Below, piece after piece: positions 14,958-22,012 of a DNA stretch of 22,826 bases. Position 1 is the stretch's first letter; every line of letters begins with the position of its first letter. Source of the DNA: JANOAR01 sp031411235 (GTDB lineage Bacteria > Verrucomicrobiota > Verrucomicrobiia > Verrucomicrobiales > Verrucomicrobiaceae); assembly GCA_031411235.1 (NCBI GenBank), contig JANOAR010000126.1, forward strand, positions 1 to 22,826, written 5' to 3'. The notes under the pieces were generated by a model. That model worked only from the letters and a program-made list of their open reading frames with translations, was not told where the DNA came from and ran no database searches. The position numbers were made by a program, and so were the translations under genes.

Positions 14958-15797
14958 ATGGCGTTAAAAGAATTCAGGCCCAACACGCCTTCAAACCGCT
15001 ACAAGCAATGGAACTCGTTCGACGAGATCACCAAGCATGAGCCCGAGAAGTCCCTCACCACCGCTCTGCGCAAGTCCGGTGGCCGTAACAACACAGGCCG
15101 CATCACTTGCCGACACATCGGTGGTGGCCATCAGCGCCGTTACCGTCTTATTGACTTCAAGCGTGCTCGTCGTGATGAACCTGCCAAGGTGATCGGCGTC
15201 GAATACGACCCGAATCGTTCGGCTCGTATCGCACTTATCGAATTCAAGGACGGTCAAAAAACTTATATCCTCTCGCCTGTTGGACTCGAAGTGGGTCAAT
15301 TGGTTATAGCTGGGGAAAAGGCACCCCCAGAACTGGGCAATGCTCTTCCCTTGGCTAAGATTCCCCTTGGCACCTCGATTCATAATATTGAATTGATTGC
15401 TGGCAAAGGCGGCGTCGTCGCCCGTGCTGCAGGTCAAGAAGCCATCCTATCAAACCGCGAGGGTGAATATGCTCTTGTGAAGATGCCTTCCGGGGAAATC
15501 CGCAAGATCAAAGCAGCCTGCTACGCCACGATTGGCCAAGTTGGTAACATCGAGCACATGAACGTCGTCAGTGGTAAGGCTGGGCGCACTCGCTGGCAGG
15601 GCACTCGCCCCACAGTGCGCGGTATGTGTATGAACCCCATTGACCATCCCAACGGTGGTGGTGAAGGTCGTTCCAAGTCCGGTGGTGGTCGTCAGCACCT
15701 TCTCAGCCCCTGGGGCCATGCGAAGGGTGAGAAGACTCGCAACAAGAAGAAGGCGACTAATCGCCTCATCATTCAGGGCCGCAAGGGCAAGAAATAA
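14958..15797 (+). CDS. rplB: 50S ribosomal protein L2
   Basis: L2 (279 residues) is needed for subunit association and peptidyl transfer. Typical elements are GRNNTGRITCRHIGGGHQRRYR, the OB-fold and SH3-like cores, and the C-terminal GTRPTVRGMCMNPIDHPNGG region. Asp229 and His230 (equivalent to E. coli D228/H229) are kept. The next histidine of the usual DHPHGGGEGR motif is Asn232 here (codon AAC, 15651-15653). The lysine-rich C-terminus is normal. The 42-bp gap before it has no Shine-Dalgarno. Confidence 0.98.
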   Translation: MALKEFRPNTPSNRYKQWNSFDEITKHEPEKSLTTALRKSGGRNNTGRITCRHIGGGHQRRYRLIDFKRARRDEPAKVIGVEYDPNRSARIALIEFKDGQKTYILSPVGLEVGQLVIAGEKAPPELGNALPLAKIPLGTSIHNIELIAGKGGVVARAAGQEAILSNREGEYALVKMPSGEIRKIKAACYATIGQVGNIEHMNVVSGKAGRTRWQGTRPTVRGMCMNPIDHPNGGGEGRSKSGGGRQHLLSPWGHAKGEKTRNKKKATNRLIIQGRKGKK

Positions 15798-15819
15798 GCA
15801 ACTTATCTGATTTCATATT

Positions 15820-16098
15820 ATGGGACGTTCACTCAAAAAAGGACCCTTCGTTAACCAGAAGCTGCTGCTGAAAGTTGACAAACAAAACGAGGCCGATCAC
15901 AAGCGCCCGATCAAGACTTGGGCACGCAGCTCAATGATCACGCCTGACTTGGTGGGACACACCTTCCTCGTTCACAATGGCAAAGATTTCGTCAGTGTCT
16001 ATGCCACGGAAAACATGGTCGGCCATCGTCTCGGCGAATTCTCGATCACTCGCATGTTCAAGGCCCACGGCGCTACTGCTGTTAAAGTCACTAAGTAA
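15820..16098 (+). CDS. rpsS: 30S ribosomal protein S19
   Basis: S19 (92 residues) lies in the 30S head near the A-site tRNA and pairs with S13. The N-terminal RSLKKGPFVNQKLL and the signature MVGHRLGEFSITRMFKAH are both present, and length is exactly in the family range. Start has no Shine-Dalgarno. In almost all bacteria rplV follows directly; here an unrelated exported-protein gene begins 26 bp downstream, which breaks one of the most conserved gene pairs in bacterial genomes. Confidence 0.98.
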   Translation: MGRSLKKGPFVNQKLLLKVDKQNEADHKRPIKTWARSSMITPDLVGHTFLVHNGKDFVSVYATENMVGHRLGEFSITRMFKAHGATAVKVTK

Positions 16099-16124
16099 TC
16101 CTCGATAAGTTACTCATCATTCTC

Positions 16125-16919
16125 ATGATTTTACTCGCCACTATTCGTCAACCTTTTATCGCCTTGCTGCTTTCCGCAGTGATTGCGAGTGGGTTGGTGC
16201 GTGTGCAGGCTGATGAGAAGATTGAGTTGATGGAGCTGAAAACATCTCTCGATGCTTCAGCAAAACTTATTGTGGAGCTTCAGGCTCAAGTCGCTGCGCA
16301 GCGCTCACAAGCTGCGGCACTTACTTCCAATCTCGCCTCGGCTAATGCTCAAGCCACCAACGCTCGTGAACAATACGAGCGCCTGCGTGGCGTGATCGAA
16401 GGTCTGGGAGTCGGTGCCCTTAGCGGTTCCACGGATGAAGTCCAAGCTCGACTGCTAGCTGCTCTTGGAGACCTACGTTTGGTCGATGACCAAAAGCGCA
16501 AACTGACTGAGGCGCTGATCAATCTCAGCGAGGCCGCTATAGTTTATGCTAAGGCATCGCCCAGTACGGACGAAGTAGTGAAGAAGCAGATTGAGTCCAA
16601 TCTTGCGGCTGCCGAGCAAGCCATCTCGGGTGGCCAAGCTAATGGAGCAGGGGATGCGAGTCCTCGTGATATTCACAACGCCCAAGTCGTTAGCATTAAG
16701 CCCGAGGGTGGTATCGCTATCTTCAATGTAGGCACCCGCGACGGAGTTCGCGTGGGGATGCCATTTCAAGTATTTCGCGGGGACAAGGTCATTGCACGGG
16801 CAATGGTTGTTGATGTCCGCAAAGGTGTCTGCGGTGCCATAGTGCAGGAACTGCTGGGCGCAGACAACCCCGTCAAAACAGGTGATCGCGGTGAAGTCGA
16901 TCCAACACGCACATTTTAA
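16125..16919 (+). CDS. Exported coiled-coil protein inserted in the S10 cluster
   Basis: The 264-residue product is not a ribosomal protein. Residues 1-29 look like a signal peptide (hydrophobic ALLLSAVIASGLV, likely cleavage after VQA). Residues about 32-90 form an alanine/glutamine-rich coiled coil. A second helical region spans about 105-170. After a Gly/Asn linker, residues about 186-258 form a beta-rich domain (VVSIKPEGGIAIFNVG, RDGVRVGMPFQVFRGD, KVIARAMVVDVRKGV, NPVKTGDRGEV). That pattern recalls the beta domains of MreC-like envelope proteins. It probably acts in the periplasm or on the membrane, perhaps in an oligomer. It is 26 bp after rpsS and 14 bp before rplV on the same strand, so it should be co-expressed with the ribosomal proteins. 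No function is known to me. Confidence 0.75.
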   Translation: MILLATIRQPFIALLLSAVIASGLVRVQADEKIELMELKTSLDASAKLIVELQAQVAAQRSQAAALTSNLASANAQATNAREQYERLRGVIEGLGVGALSGSTDEVQARLLAALGDLRLVDDQKRKLTEALINLSEAAIVYAKASPSTDEVVKKQIESNLAAAEQAISGGQANGAGDASPRDIHNAQVVSIKPEGGIAIFNVGTRDGVRVGMPFQVFRGDKVIARAMVVDVRKGVCGAIVQELLGADNPVKTGDRGEVDPTRTF

Positions 16920-16933
16920 AGGAAGAAGGTTTT

Positions 16934-17395
16934 ATGGAGGTCCAATCGCTATACAAATACGCTAGAATTTCGGCCATGAAGGCTCGTGAGGTTGCTCGTG
17001 AGATTCAAGGAATGCCGGTTTCACTCGCTCTCAGCACACTGCATTACACGCCCAAGAAGGCTGCGCAGTTGTTTGGGAAGACACTGCAATCTGCCGTCGC
17101 CAACGCCGAGCATAACCATTCTTTGGAAGCTGATGACCTCTTCGTAAAGAGTGCCACCGCCACCGATGGACCTGCGTTGAAGCGCATCATGCCCCGCGCT
17201 CGTGGTTCCGCCTCGCCGATCAAGAAGCGCATGTGCCACATCAAAGTGGTCGTCGCTTCCCTCACTCAGACCGCCGCAGCAAAGGCTGAAGCCGATGCTA
17301 AGAAGGCAGCCAAACAAGCAGCTAAGGGTGGCGTCGTCGCTGCACCTGTCGCCGTCAAAGCCAAGCGCACTCGCAAGGTCGTTGACGCTGAATAA
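16934..17395 (+). CDS. rplV: 50S ribosomal protein L22 with extended C-terminus
   Basis: L22 lines the exit tunnel and contacts all 23S domains. The core (about residues 1-112) has YARISAMKAREVAREIQG, TPKKAAQLFGKTLQSAVANAEHN and the signature PRARGSASPIKKRMCHIKVVV. The protein is 153 residues against a usual ~110: a Lys/Ala-rich tail of about 40 residues (KAEADAKKAAKQAAKGG to TRKVVDAE) is added. A purine-rich AAGGAAGAAGG Shine-Dalgarno in the 14-bp gap gives it its own initiation signal behind the exported-protein gene. Confidence 0.97.
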   Translation: MEVQSLYKYARISAMKAREVAREIQGMPVSLALSTLHYTPKKAAQLFGKTLQSAVANAEHNHSLEADDLFVKSATATDGPALKRIMPRARGSASPIKKRMCHIKVVVASLTQTAAAKAEADAKKAAKQAAKGGVVAAPVAVKAKRTRKVVDAE

Positions 17396-17432
17396 TTTGC
17401 AGAATCACTGAAGCCCTCGACTCAAGACTACA

Positions 17433-18209
17433 ATGGGACAAAAAGTAAATCCAATCGGTTTCCGCCTCGCCATCCAAAAAGACTGGCGTTCTAAGTGGTA
17501 TGCACCACCCAAGGAATATGCAGATTTTCTGCACAGCGATCTCAAGATTCGCAGCTATCTCAAGAACAAACTCTTCCAAGCGGCTGTCGCTAAGATTGTC
17601 ATTGAACGTGCTTGGAATCTTGTTCGTGTTACCTTGCACACCGCTCGTCCCGGTCTTGTGATTGGTCGTAAAGGCCAAGAAATCGACGTGATGAGCCAAA
17701 CCATCTCCGACATGTGCGGTGGTAAGCAAGTCAAGATCGACATCTTCGAAATCAAGCAGCCTGAACTTGATGCCCAGCTTTGCGCTGAAGGCGTGGCTAC
17801 TCAGCTTGAACGTCGTATTTCCTTCCGTCGTGCCATGAAGCGTACCGTGCAGATCGCCATGGAAACAGGTGCCGATGGTATCAAGATCCGTTGCTCTGGT
17901 CGTCTCGGTGGTGGTGATATTGCCCGTGCTGAGTGGTATCGACTTGGCAAAGTGCCACTCCAGACTCTCCGTATCCCCATCGACTACGGCTTCGCTGAAG
18001 CTCACACCGTGTATGGCCTCATCGGCATCAAAGTGTGGATGAACAAGAACCCGGATGCAGAAGCCATTGTCCGCCCTGGTGGTGATCGTCGTGGTGAACG
18101 CCGCAACGATCGCGGAGACCGCCGTGGCCCACCTCGTGGCGCACCAGGTTCAGCCCCTGCTGGCGCTCCCGCTTCGGCACCAACAGGTGTTCCAGCCCCA
18201 GACGCTTAG
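17433..18209 (+). CDS. rpsC: 30S ribosomal protein S3 with disordered tail
   Basis: S3 lies at the mRNA entry channel and has helicase activity with S4/S5. GQKVNPIGFRL opens the protein, the KH-domain GLVIGRKGQEID is at about 74-85, and the S3 C-terminal domain (ERRISFRRAMKRTVQIAMETGADGIK, then RLGGGDIARAEWYRLGKVPLQTLR) is complete. Residues 217-258 form a tail: first RGERRNDRGDRRG, then a Pro/Ala/Gly-rich low-complexity run, raising the length to 258 from a typical 210-230. The start has no Shine-Dalgarno; gap to rplV 37 bp. Confidence 0.98.
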   Translation: MGQKVNPIGFRLAIQKDWRSKWYAPPKEYADFLHSDLKIRSYLKNKLFQAAVAKIVIERAWNLVRVTLHTARPGLVIGRKGQEIDVMSQTISDMCGGKQVKIDIFEIKQPELDAQLCAEGVATQLERRISFRRAMKRTVQIAMETGADGIKIRCSGRLGGGDIARAEWYRLGKVPLQTLRIPIDYGFAEAHTVYGLIGIKVWMNKNPDAEAIVRPGGDRRGERRNDRGDRRGPPRGAPGSAPAGAPASAPTGVPAPDA

Positions 18210-18272
18210 TTCTAAGTTGCTATCGTCTTCTTACACCCATTTTAATCCCCATCTCATAGGAAAAGACACAGT

Positions 18273-18692
18273 ATGGCCCTCTTGCCCAGCAGAATGAAAT
18301 ATCGGAAGCAGCAGCGCGGTAGCCGCGCTGGTAATGCGACCAGTGGCAACAAGCTTGATTACGGCGACTTCGGTCTTCAGACGCTTGATCGCGGCTGGAT
18401 CCGTGGCAACCAAATCGAAGCCTGTCGTGTTGCGATTACCCGTTTCCTCAAGCGTAAGGGCAAGGTCTTTATCCGTATCTTCCCACATAAGTCCGTCACC
18501 GCTCGTCCGCCAGAAGTTCGAATGGGCAAAGGCAAGGGCTCTCCTGAGTTTTGGGTTGCCGTGGTTTATCCAGGCACCGTCCTCTTTGAAGTGTCGGGCG
18601 TGCCGGAAGCCATCGCCCGTGAGGCTTGCCGCCTCGCGGCAACTAAGCTGGGGCTTCGCACCCGCTTCATCGTTCGCCAGGGCGCTCATTAA
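18273..18692 (+). CDS. rplP: 50S ribosomal protein L16
   Basis: L16 (139 residues) helps position A-site tRNA in the 50S subunit. LLPSRMKYRKQQRG at the start, then DYGDFGLQTLDRGWI, PHKSVTARPPEVRMGKGKG, and EFWVAVVYPGTVLFEV are all family hallmarks. Arg in the PPEVRMGKGKG run corresponds to the region hydroxylated in E. coli, but no modifying enzyme is seen here. An AGGAAAAG Shine-Dalgarno lies before the ATG. The 63-bp gap after rpsC is among the larger ones in the S10 group, with nothing else recognised in it. Confidence 0.98.
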   Translation: MALLPSRMKYRKQQRGSRAGNATSGNKLDYGDFGLQTLDRGWIRGNQIEACRVAITRFLKRKGKVFIRIFPHKSVTARPPEVRMGKGKGSPEFWVAVVYPGTVLFEVSGVPEAIAREACRLAATKLGLRTRFIVRQGAH

Positions 18693-18714
18693 CCCCATCC
18701 ACCGATACTAAGTT

Positions 18715-18921
18715 ATGAAAATCAAAGACCTGCGCGAACAATCCGTGGATGAACTCAATCGCGCTAGCCGTGAATTGAAACACGAATCCCTCACCCTCCG
18801 CATTCAACAGACCACGGGTCAGTTGGAAAACCCTTCGCGGATCAAGTCGATTCGCCGTGAGGTTGCTCGCATTGAAACCATCAAATCCGAGCGCGCACGC
18901 AAAGCCGTCGCTAAGGCCTAA
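18715..18921 (+). CDS. rpmC: 50S ribosomal protein L29
   Basis: L29 (68 residues) is a two-helix protein beside L23 at the tunnel exit. The pattern KIKDLREQSVDELNRASREL, then ESLTLRIQQTTGQLENPSRI, then IRREVARIETIKSER is typical. Length is normal with a short Ala/Lys end. The 22-bp gap from rplP carries no Shine-Dalgarno. Order rplP-rpmC-rpsQ is the standard one. Confidence 0.97.
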   Translation: MKIKDLREQSVDELNRASRELKHESLTLRIQQTTGQLENPSRIKSIRREVARIETIKSERARKAVAKA

Positions 18922-18950
18922 CACGCAACTTAATAACTCAAGACACTATA

Positions 18951-19244
18951 ATGAGCGACGCCACAACAGCAGAAGCAGCGGCTACGGCCACGGAAGCCCG
19001 CACCTCACTCCGCAAAGATCGCGTGGGCACGGTAGTTTCCAACAAGATGAACAAGACCATCGTGGTCGAAGTGGAACGCCGCGTTCCCCATCCCAAGTTT
19101 AAGAAGATTGTGCGCATGACTTCCAAGTTCTATGCGCATGATGAAAAAGAAGAAGCGCAAGTGGGCGATAAGGTACTCATTTCCGAGACCCGCCCAGTGA
19201 GCAAACTCAAGCGCTGGCGCTTGGTTGAAGTGCAGAAGCACTAA
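18951..19244 (+). CDS. rpsQ: 30S ribosomal protein S17
   Basis: S17 (97 residues) is a primary 16S-binding protein with an OB fold. The core begins at RKDRVGTVVSNKMNKTIVV and continues through HPKFKKIVRMTSKFYAHDE, VGDKVLISETRPVSKLKRWR. About 17 extra Ala/Thr-rich residues precede it (SDATTAEAAATATEARTS); the only in-frame start I see before the core is the ATG at 18951, so the extension seems genuine. No Shine-Dalgarno. It ends the S10 group. Confidence 0.97.
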   Translation: MSDATTAEAAATATEARTSLRKDRVGTVVSNKMNKTIVVEVERRVPHPKFKKIVRMTSKFYAHDEKEEAQVGDKVLISETRPVSKLKRWRLVEVQKH

Positions 19245-19286
19245 TCGCCGCAAAACGAATAACTCTAAAGAGGAAAGACTGGCTAT

Positions 19287-19655
19287 ATGTTGCAGATGGA
19301 ATCCAAATTCGCGGTGGCTGATAACACCGGGGCTCGCGTTGCCAAGATGATTGGCGTGCTGGGTAAAAAGAACAGCCGTTTCGCCTTTATCGGCGACATC
19401 ATCACCTGCCATGTGCGTGAATCCACGCCCACAGCAGCTGTGAAAAAAGGAGAAGTCGTCCGCGCCGTTGTGGTTCGCACCGCTTTCCCCATTCGCCGCC
19501 CCGATGGTTCGATCCTGCGCTTCGATAAGAACGCAGTCGTCATCATCGACAAGGATAACAATCCTCGTGGTAGCCGTATCTTTGGCCCAGTGGCCCGTGA
19601 ACTTCGCGATAAGAACTTCATGAAAATTGTTTCCCTCGCTCCTGAAGTACTATGA
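19287..19655 (+). CDS. rplN: 50S ribosomal protein L14
   Basis: L14 (122 residues, exactly the family length) forms part of the subunit interface and is bound by RsfS. MLQMESKFAVADNTGARVA at the start and the C-terminal signature GSRIFGPVARELRDKNFMKI are intact. AAAGAGGAAAG ahead of the ATG is a clear Shine-Dalgarno. It opens the spc group 42 bp after rpsQ; no promoter is obvious in that gap. Its stop overlaps the rplX start by 4 bp (ATGA), which indicates translational coupling. Confidence 0.98.
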   Translation: MLQMESKFAVADNTGARVAKMIGVLGKKNSRFAFIGDIITCHVRESTPTAAVKKGEVVRAVVVRTAFPIRRPDGSILRFDKNAVVIIDKDNNPRGSRIFGPVARELRDKNFMKIVSLAPEVL

Positions 19656-19963
19656 GCCGCATTAAAACACACGTCAAAAAAGGCGACCAAGTCACCGTCA
19701 TCGCTGGAGCCCACAAGGGTGCCGAAGGTGCCGTGCTCAAGGTCGATACCGAAAAAGGTCGAGTCTTCGTTGAAGGCGTTTCCAAAATTAAACGCACCGT
19801 CAAAGGCACCCAGGAAAAGCCCGAAGGCGGGTATAAAGACCTGGATCGCCCCATCGCAATCTCCAACGTGAAGCTTTCCTCTGAAAAGCCCGTTAAAGTT
19901 CCTGCTAAAAAAGCAGCGGCAAAAAAGGCTGCCAAAAAAGCGGCAAAAAAGTCAGTTGATTAA
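19652..19963 (+). CDS. rplX: 50S ribosomal protein L24
   Basis: L24 (103 residues) is an assembly-initiator protein. The KOW motif is HVKKGDQVTVIAGAHKGAEG (about 6-25), followed by VEGVSKIKRTVKGTQEKPEGG. The C-terminal 18 residues are a histone-H1-like repeat of Lys and Ala (PAKKAAAKKAAKKAAKKS). The coding DNA there holds four A6 runs (19907-19950), two of them as in-phase A-AAA-AAG. The start overlaps rplN by 4 bp. An 85-bp gap with a hairpin follows. Confidence 0.96.
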   Translation: MSRIKTHVKKGDQVTVIAGAHKGAEGAVLKVDTEKGRVFVEGVSKIKRTVKGTQEKPEGGYKDLDRPIAISNVKLSSEKPVKVPAKKAAAKKAAKKAAKKSVD

Positions 19964-19998
19964 AGTTAGAGTCCAAGCACTATCCGCGCCCCCCCTGT

Positions 19999-20018
19999 CC
20001 TGCGTTAAAACACGCAGG
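19999..20018 (+). other. Hairpin in the rplX-rplE gap
   Basis: CCTGCGT (19999-20005) pairs perfectly with ACGCAGG (20012-20018) around TAAAAC, extendable by one G-U. It lies 35 nt after the rplX stop and 30 nt before the rplE start, in the largest gap of the spc group. No T-run follows, so it is not a standard terminator. A site for autogenous control (E. coli S8 binds near rplE) or an RNA processing signal are possible. Confidence 0.45.
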
Positions 20019-20048
20019 GGATAGGCGACGGAACAGCCCCACAAGATA

Positions 20049-20627
20049 ATGGAACCAGCACTGCGCAAGACATATAAAGAGGCCATCCCTGAGCTTATCA
20101 AGAGCCTTGGATTGAAAAATATTCACGAAGTCCCTCGCCTGGAGAAGATTGTTGTGAACTGCAGCGTCGGCTCGCAGCAGGATCGCAAGGTCGCTGTTGA
20201 AGATGCCAGCAATGAAATGGCACTCATCACCGGCCAGAAGGCAGTCATCAGCCTCAGCAAGAAAGCGATTTCAAACTTCAAGCTCCGCCAGGGTGAACCT
20301 GTGGGAGTAAAAGTCACCCTCCGTGGTCGTCGCATGTATGATTTCATGCTGCGCCTCGTGAAGACAGCTATCCCGCGTATTCGCGACTTCCGTGGCGTGC
20401 CTCCGCGTGCCTTTGATGGCCGTGGCAACTACACGCTCGGCATCTCTGACCAGTCGATATTCCCTGAAATCGAACTCGACAAAGTGAAGCGCACACTAGG
20501 CTTCGACATCACCTTCGTTACCAGCAGCAACAACGATGATCATTCGCGTGCCATGCTGAAAGCCCTCGGAATGCCCTTCCGTGAACGCTCCGCCAAAAAG
20601 GAAGGCGAGTCTGAGGCCGCTGCCTAA
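20049..20627 (+). CDS. rplE: 50S ribosomal protein L5
   Basis: L5 (192 residues) holds 5S rRNA in the central protuberance and contacts P-site tRNA and S13. The signature LEKIVVNCSVG is at about residues 51-61, followed by GQKAVISLSKKAISNFKLRQGEPVG and the FRGVPPRAFDGRGNYTLGISDQSIFPEI block. A short acidic tail after MPFRER (SAKKEGESEAAA) extends beyond the usual ~180 residues. No Shine-Dalgarno precedes the ATG. rpsN, which normally follows, is missing: rpsH starts 35 bp later. Confidence 0.98.
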   Translation: MEPALRKTYKEAIPELIKSLGLKNIHEVPRLEKIVVNCSVGSQQDRKVAVEDASNEMALITGQKAVISLSKKAISNFKLRQGEPVGVKVTLRGRRMYDFMLRLVKTAIPRIRDFRGVPPRAFDGRGNYTLGISDQSIFPEIELDKVKRTLGFDITFVTSSNNDDHSRAMLKALGMPFRERSAKKEGESEAAA

Positions 20628-20661
20628 TTCTCGACAACTCACAGCAAACACTGACTGACAC

Positions 20662-21060
20662 ATGAGCGCACTGACCGACCCTATCGCTGACTTTTTGACC
20701 CGTATCCGTAATGGCTGCATGGGCAATCTTCAGGAAATTCACGCCCCTTATTCGAAAATGAAAGCAGAGATTAGCCGCATCCTCCAAGAGGAAGGCTATA
20801 TTTGGAGCTATGAAGTGGACACCAAAGGTGCCCATCCAGAGCTGAAGCTAAAGCTAAAATATGACGACCGTACACCGGTGATTCGCTATTTGAAGCGCGT
20901 CAGCAAGCCAGGTTTGCGCAAGTACGTTTCCACCTCGGACATACCTCGGGTGCTCGGTGGCCTTGGCATCTCTATCTTATCCACCCCGCGTGGTCTTATG
21001 ACTGGCAGCAAAGCTCGCAAAGCCCGCGTGGGTGGTGAATTGCTGGCCTATATCTGGTAA
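20662..21060 (+). CDS. rpsH: 30S ribosomal protein S8
   Basis: S8 (132 residues) binds the central domain of 16S rRNA and, in E. coli, represses the spc operon. DPIADFLTRIRNG opens the protein, and PRVLGGLGISILSTPRGLMT followed by KARVGGELLAYIW closes it. Within the last motif GSKARKARVGG replaces the more usual D.EARK..VGG. Length is normal. The start at 20662 has no Shine-Dalgarno. Confidence 0.98.
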   Translation: MSALTDPIADFLTRIRNGCMGNLQEIHAPYSKMKAEISRILQEEGYIWSYEVDTKGAHPELKLKLKYDDRTPVIRYLKRVSKPGLRKYVSTSDIPRVLGGLGISILSTPRGLMTGSKARKARVGGELLAYIW

Positions 21061-21081
21061 CATTTAAAAAGGAACCACACT

Positions 21082-21621
21082 ATGTCTCGCGTTGGAAAAC
21101 AATTGATTACCGTCCCAGCTAAGGTCGCCGTTAAATTCGGCAGCGATCGTTCCGTGCTGGTCGAAGGCCCCAAGGGCAAGCTTACCTGGGCGCTGCCGGA
21201 AGGCATCTCCGCTGCGCAAGATGGCGCAACAATCAAGGTTGAGCGTGCTAACGAAGATCGCACTGTGCGTGCTCTTCATGGAACGGCGCAGCGCCTGATC
21301 AGCAACATGATCATCGGCGTTAGTGACGGCTACAAAAAGAATCTTGAAATCGTTGGCGTGGGTTTCCGCGCTTCGGTCAAAGGTGCGTTCCTTGATCTTA
21401 GCCTTGGCCAATCCCATCCTCGTTTGCACCCCATCCCAGCCGGGCTGAAGGTCACTGTTGATGCGAATACCAAGATTGCAGTTGAGGGCATCGACAAACA
21501 AGTTGTTGGCCAATTCGCTGCCGACGTCCGCGCCTACTATCCGCCTGAGCCTTACAAGGCCAAGGGTGTGCGTTATGCAGGTGAAATCATCCGCCGCAAG
21601 GCTGGCAAGAGCGTCAAATAA
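21082..21621 (+). CDS. rplF: 50S ribosomal protein L6
   Basis: L6 (179 residues) sits near the sarcin-ricin loop and the factor-binding site. SRVGKQLITVPAKV begins the protein, two related L6 domains follow, and the signature PEPYKAKGVRYAGE is near the C-terminus with the basic end RRKAGKSVK. AAAAAGGAA before the ATG is a clear Shine-Dalgarno. Gap to rpsH 21 bp; length matches the family. Confidence 0.98.
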   Translation: MSRVGKQLITVPAKVAVKFGSDRSVLVEGPKGKLTWALPEGISAAQDGATIKVERANEDRTVRALHGTAQRLISNMIIGVSDGYKKNLEIVGVGFRASVKGAFLDLSLGQSHPRLHPIPAGLKVTVDANTKIAVEGIDKQVVGQFAADVRAYYPPEPYKAKGVRYAGEIIRRKAGKSVK

Positions 21622-21642
21622 CCGCCTAGCACCACTCACATC

Positions 21643-21996
21643 ATGGCTACCAAGAACAGAAAACAAGCACGCGAACGCATTCATGCTCGCATCCGTCGTC
21701 GCCTTAGTGGCACAGCGGCCCGCCCCCGCCTGGCGGTTTATTTCTCCAACCAGAACGTCTATGCACAGGTCATCAATGATGAACTGGGCGTCACCATCGT
21801 CTCGGCTTCGACCGTTGAAAAAGGTGTTACAGGCACTTCGAACGTTGAGACGGCAACTCGCATCGGCGCAACCATCGCCGAGCGCGCCACTGCCAAAGGT
21901 ATTGGTGCAGTGGTCTTTGACCGCGGTGGTTTCACCTTCCATGGCAAAGTGAAAGCTTTGGCCGACGCCGCCCGCGAAAAGGGCCTTAAGTTCTAA
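21643..21996 (+). CDS. rplR: 50S ribosomal protein L18
   Basis: L18 (117 residues) binds 5S rRNA with L5. The basic N-terminal RKQARERIHARIRRRLSG, the strand PRLAVYFSNQNVYAQVIND, and the C-terminal VVFDRGGFTFHGKVKALADAAREKGLKF are characteristic. Length is the family norm. The 21-bp gap after rplF has no Shine-Dalgarno. Order rplF-rplR-rpsE is standard. Confidence 0.97.
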   Translation: MATKNRKQARERIHARIRRRLSGTAARPRLAVYFSNQNVYAQVINDELGVTIVSASTVEKGVTGTSNVETATRIGATIAERATAKGIGAVVFDRGGFTFHGKVKALADAAREKGLKF

Positions 21997-22012
21997 TTCA
22001 AATCTACTTTTT

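Noticed and set aside
21064..21942. Minus-strand ORF of 292 codons over rplF and rplR
   Set aside because: Antisense shadow of certain genes; no recognisable motif.
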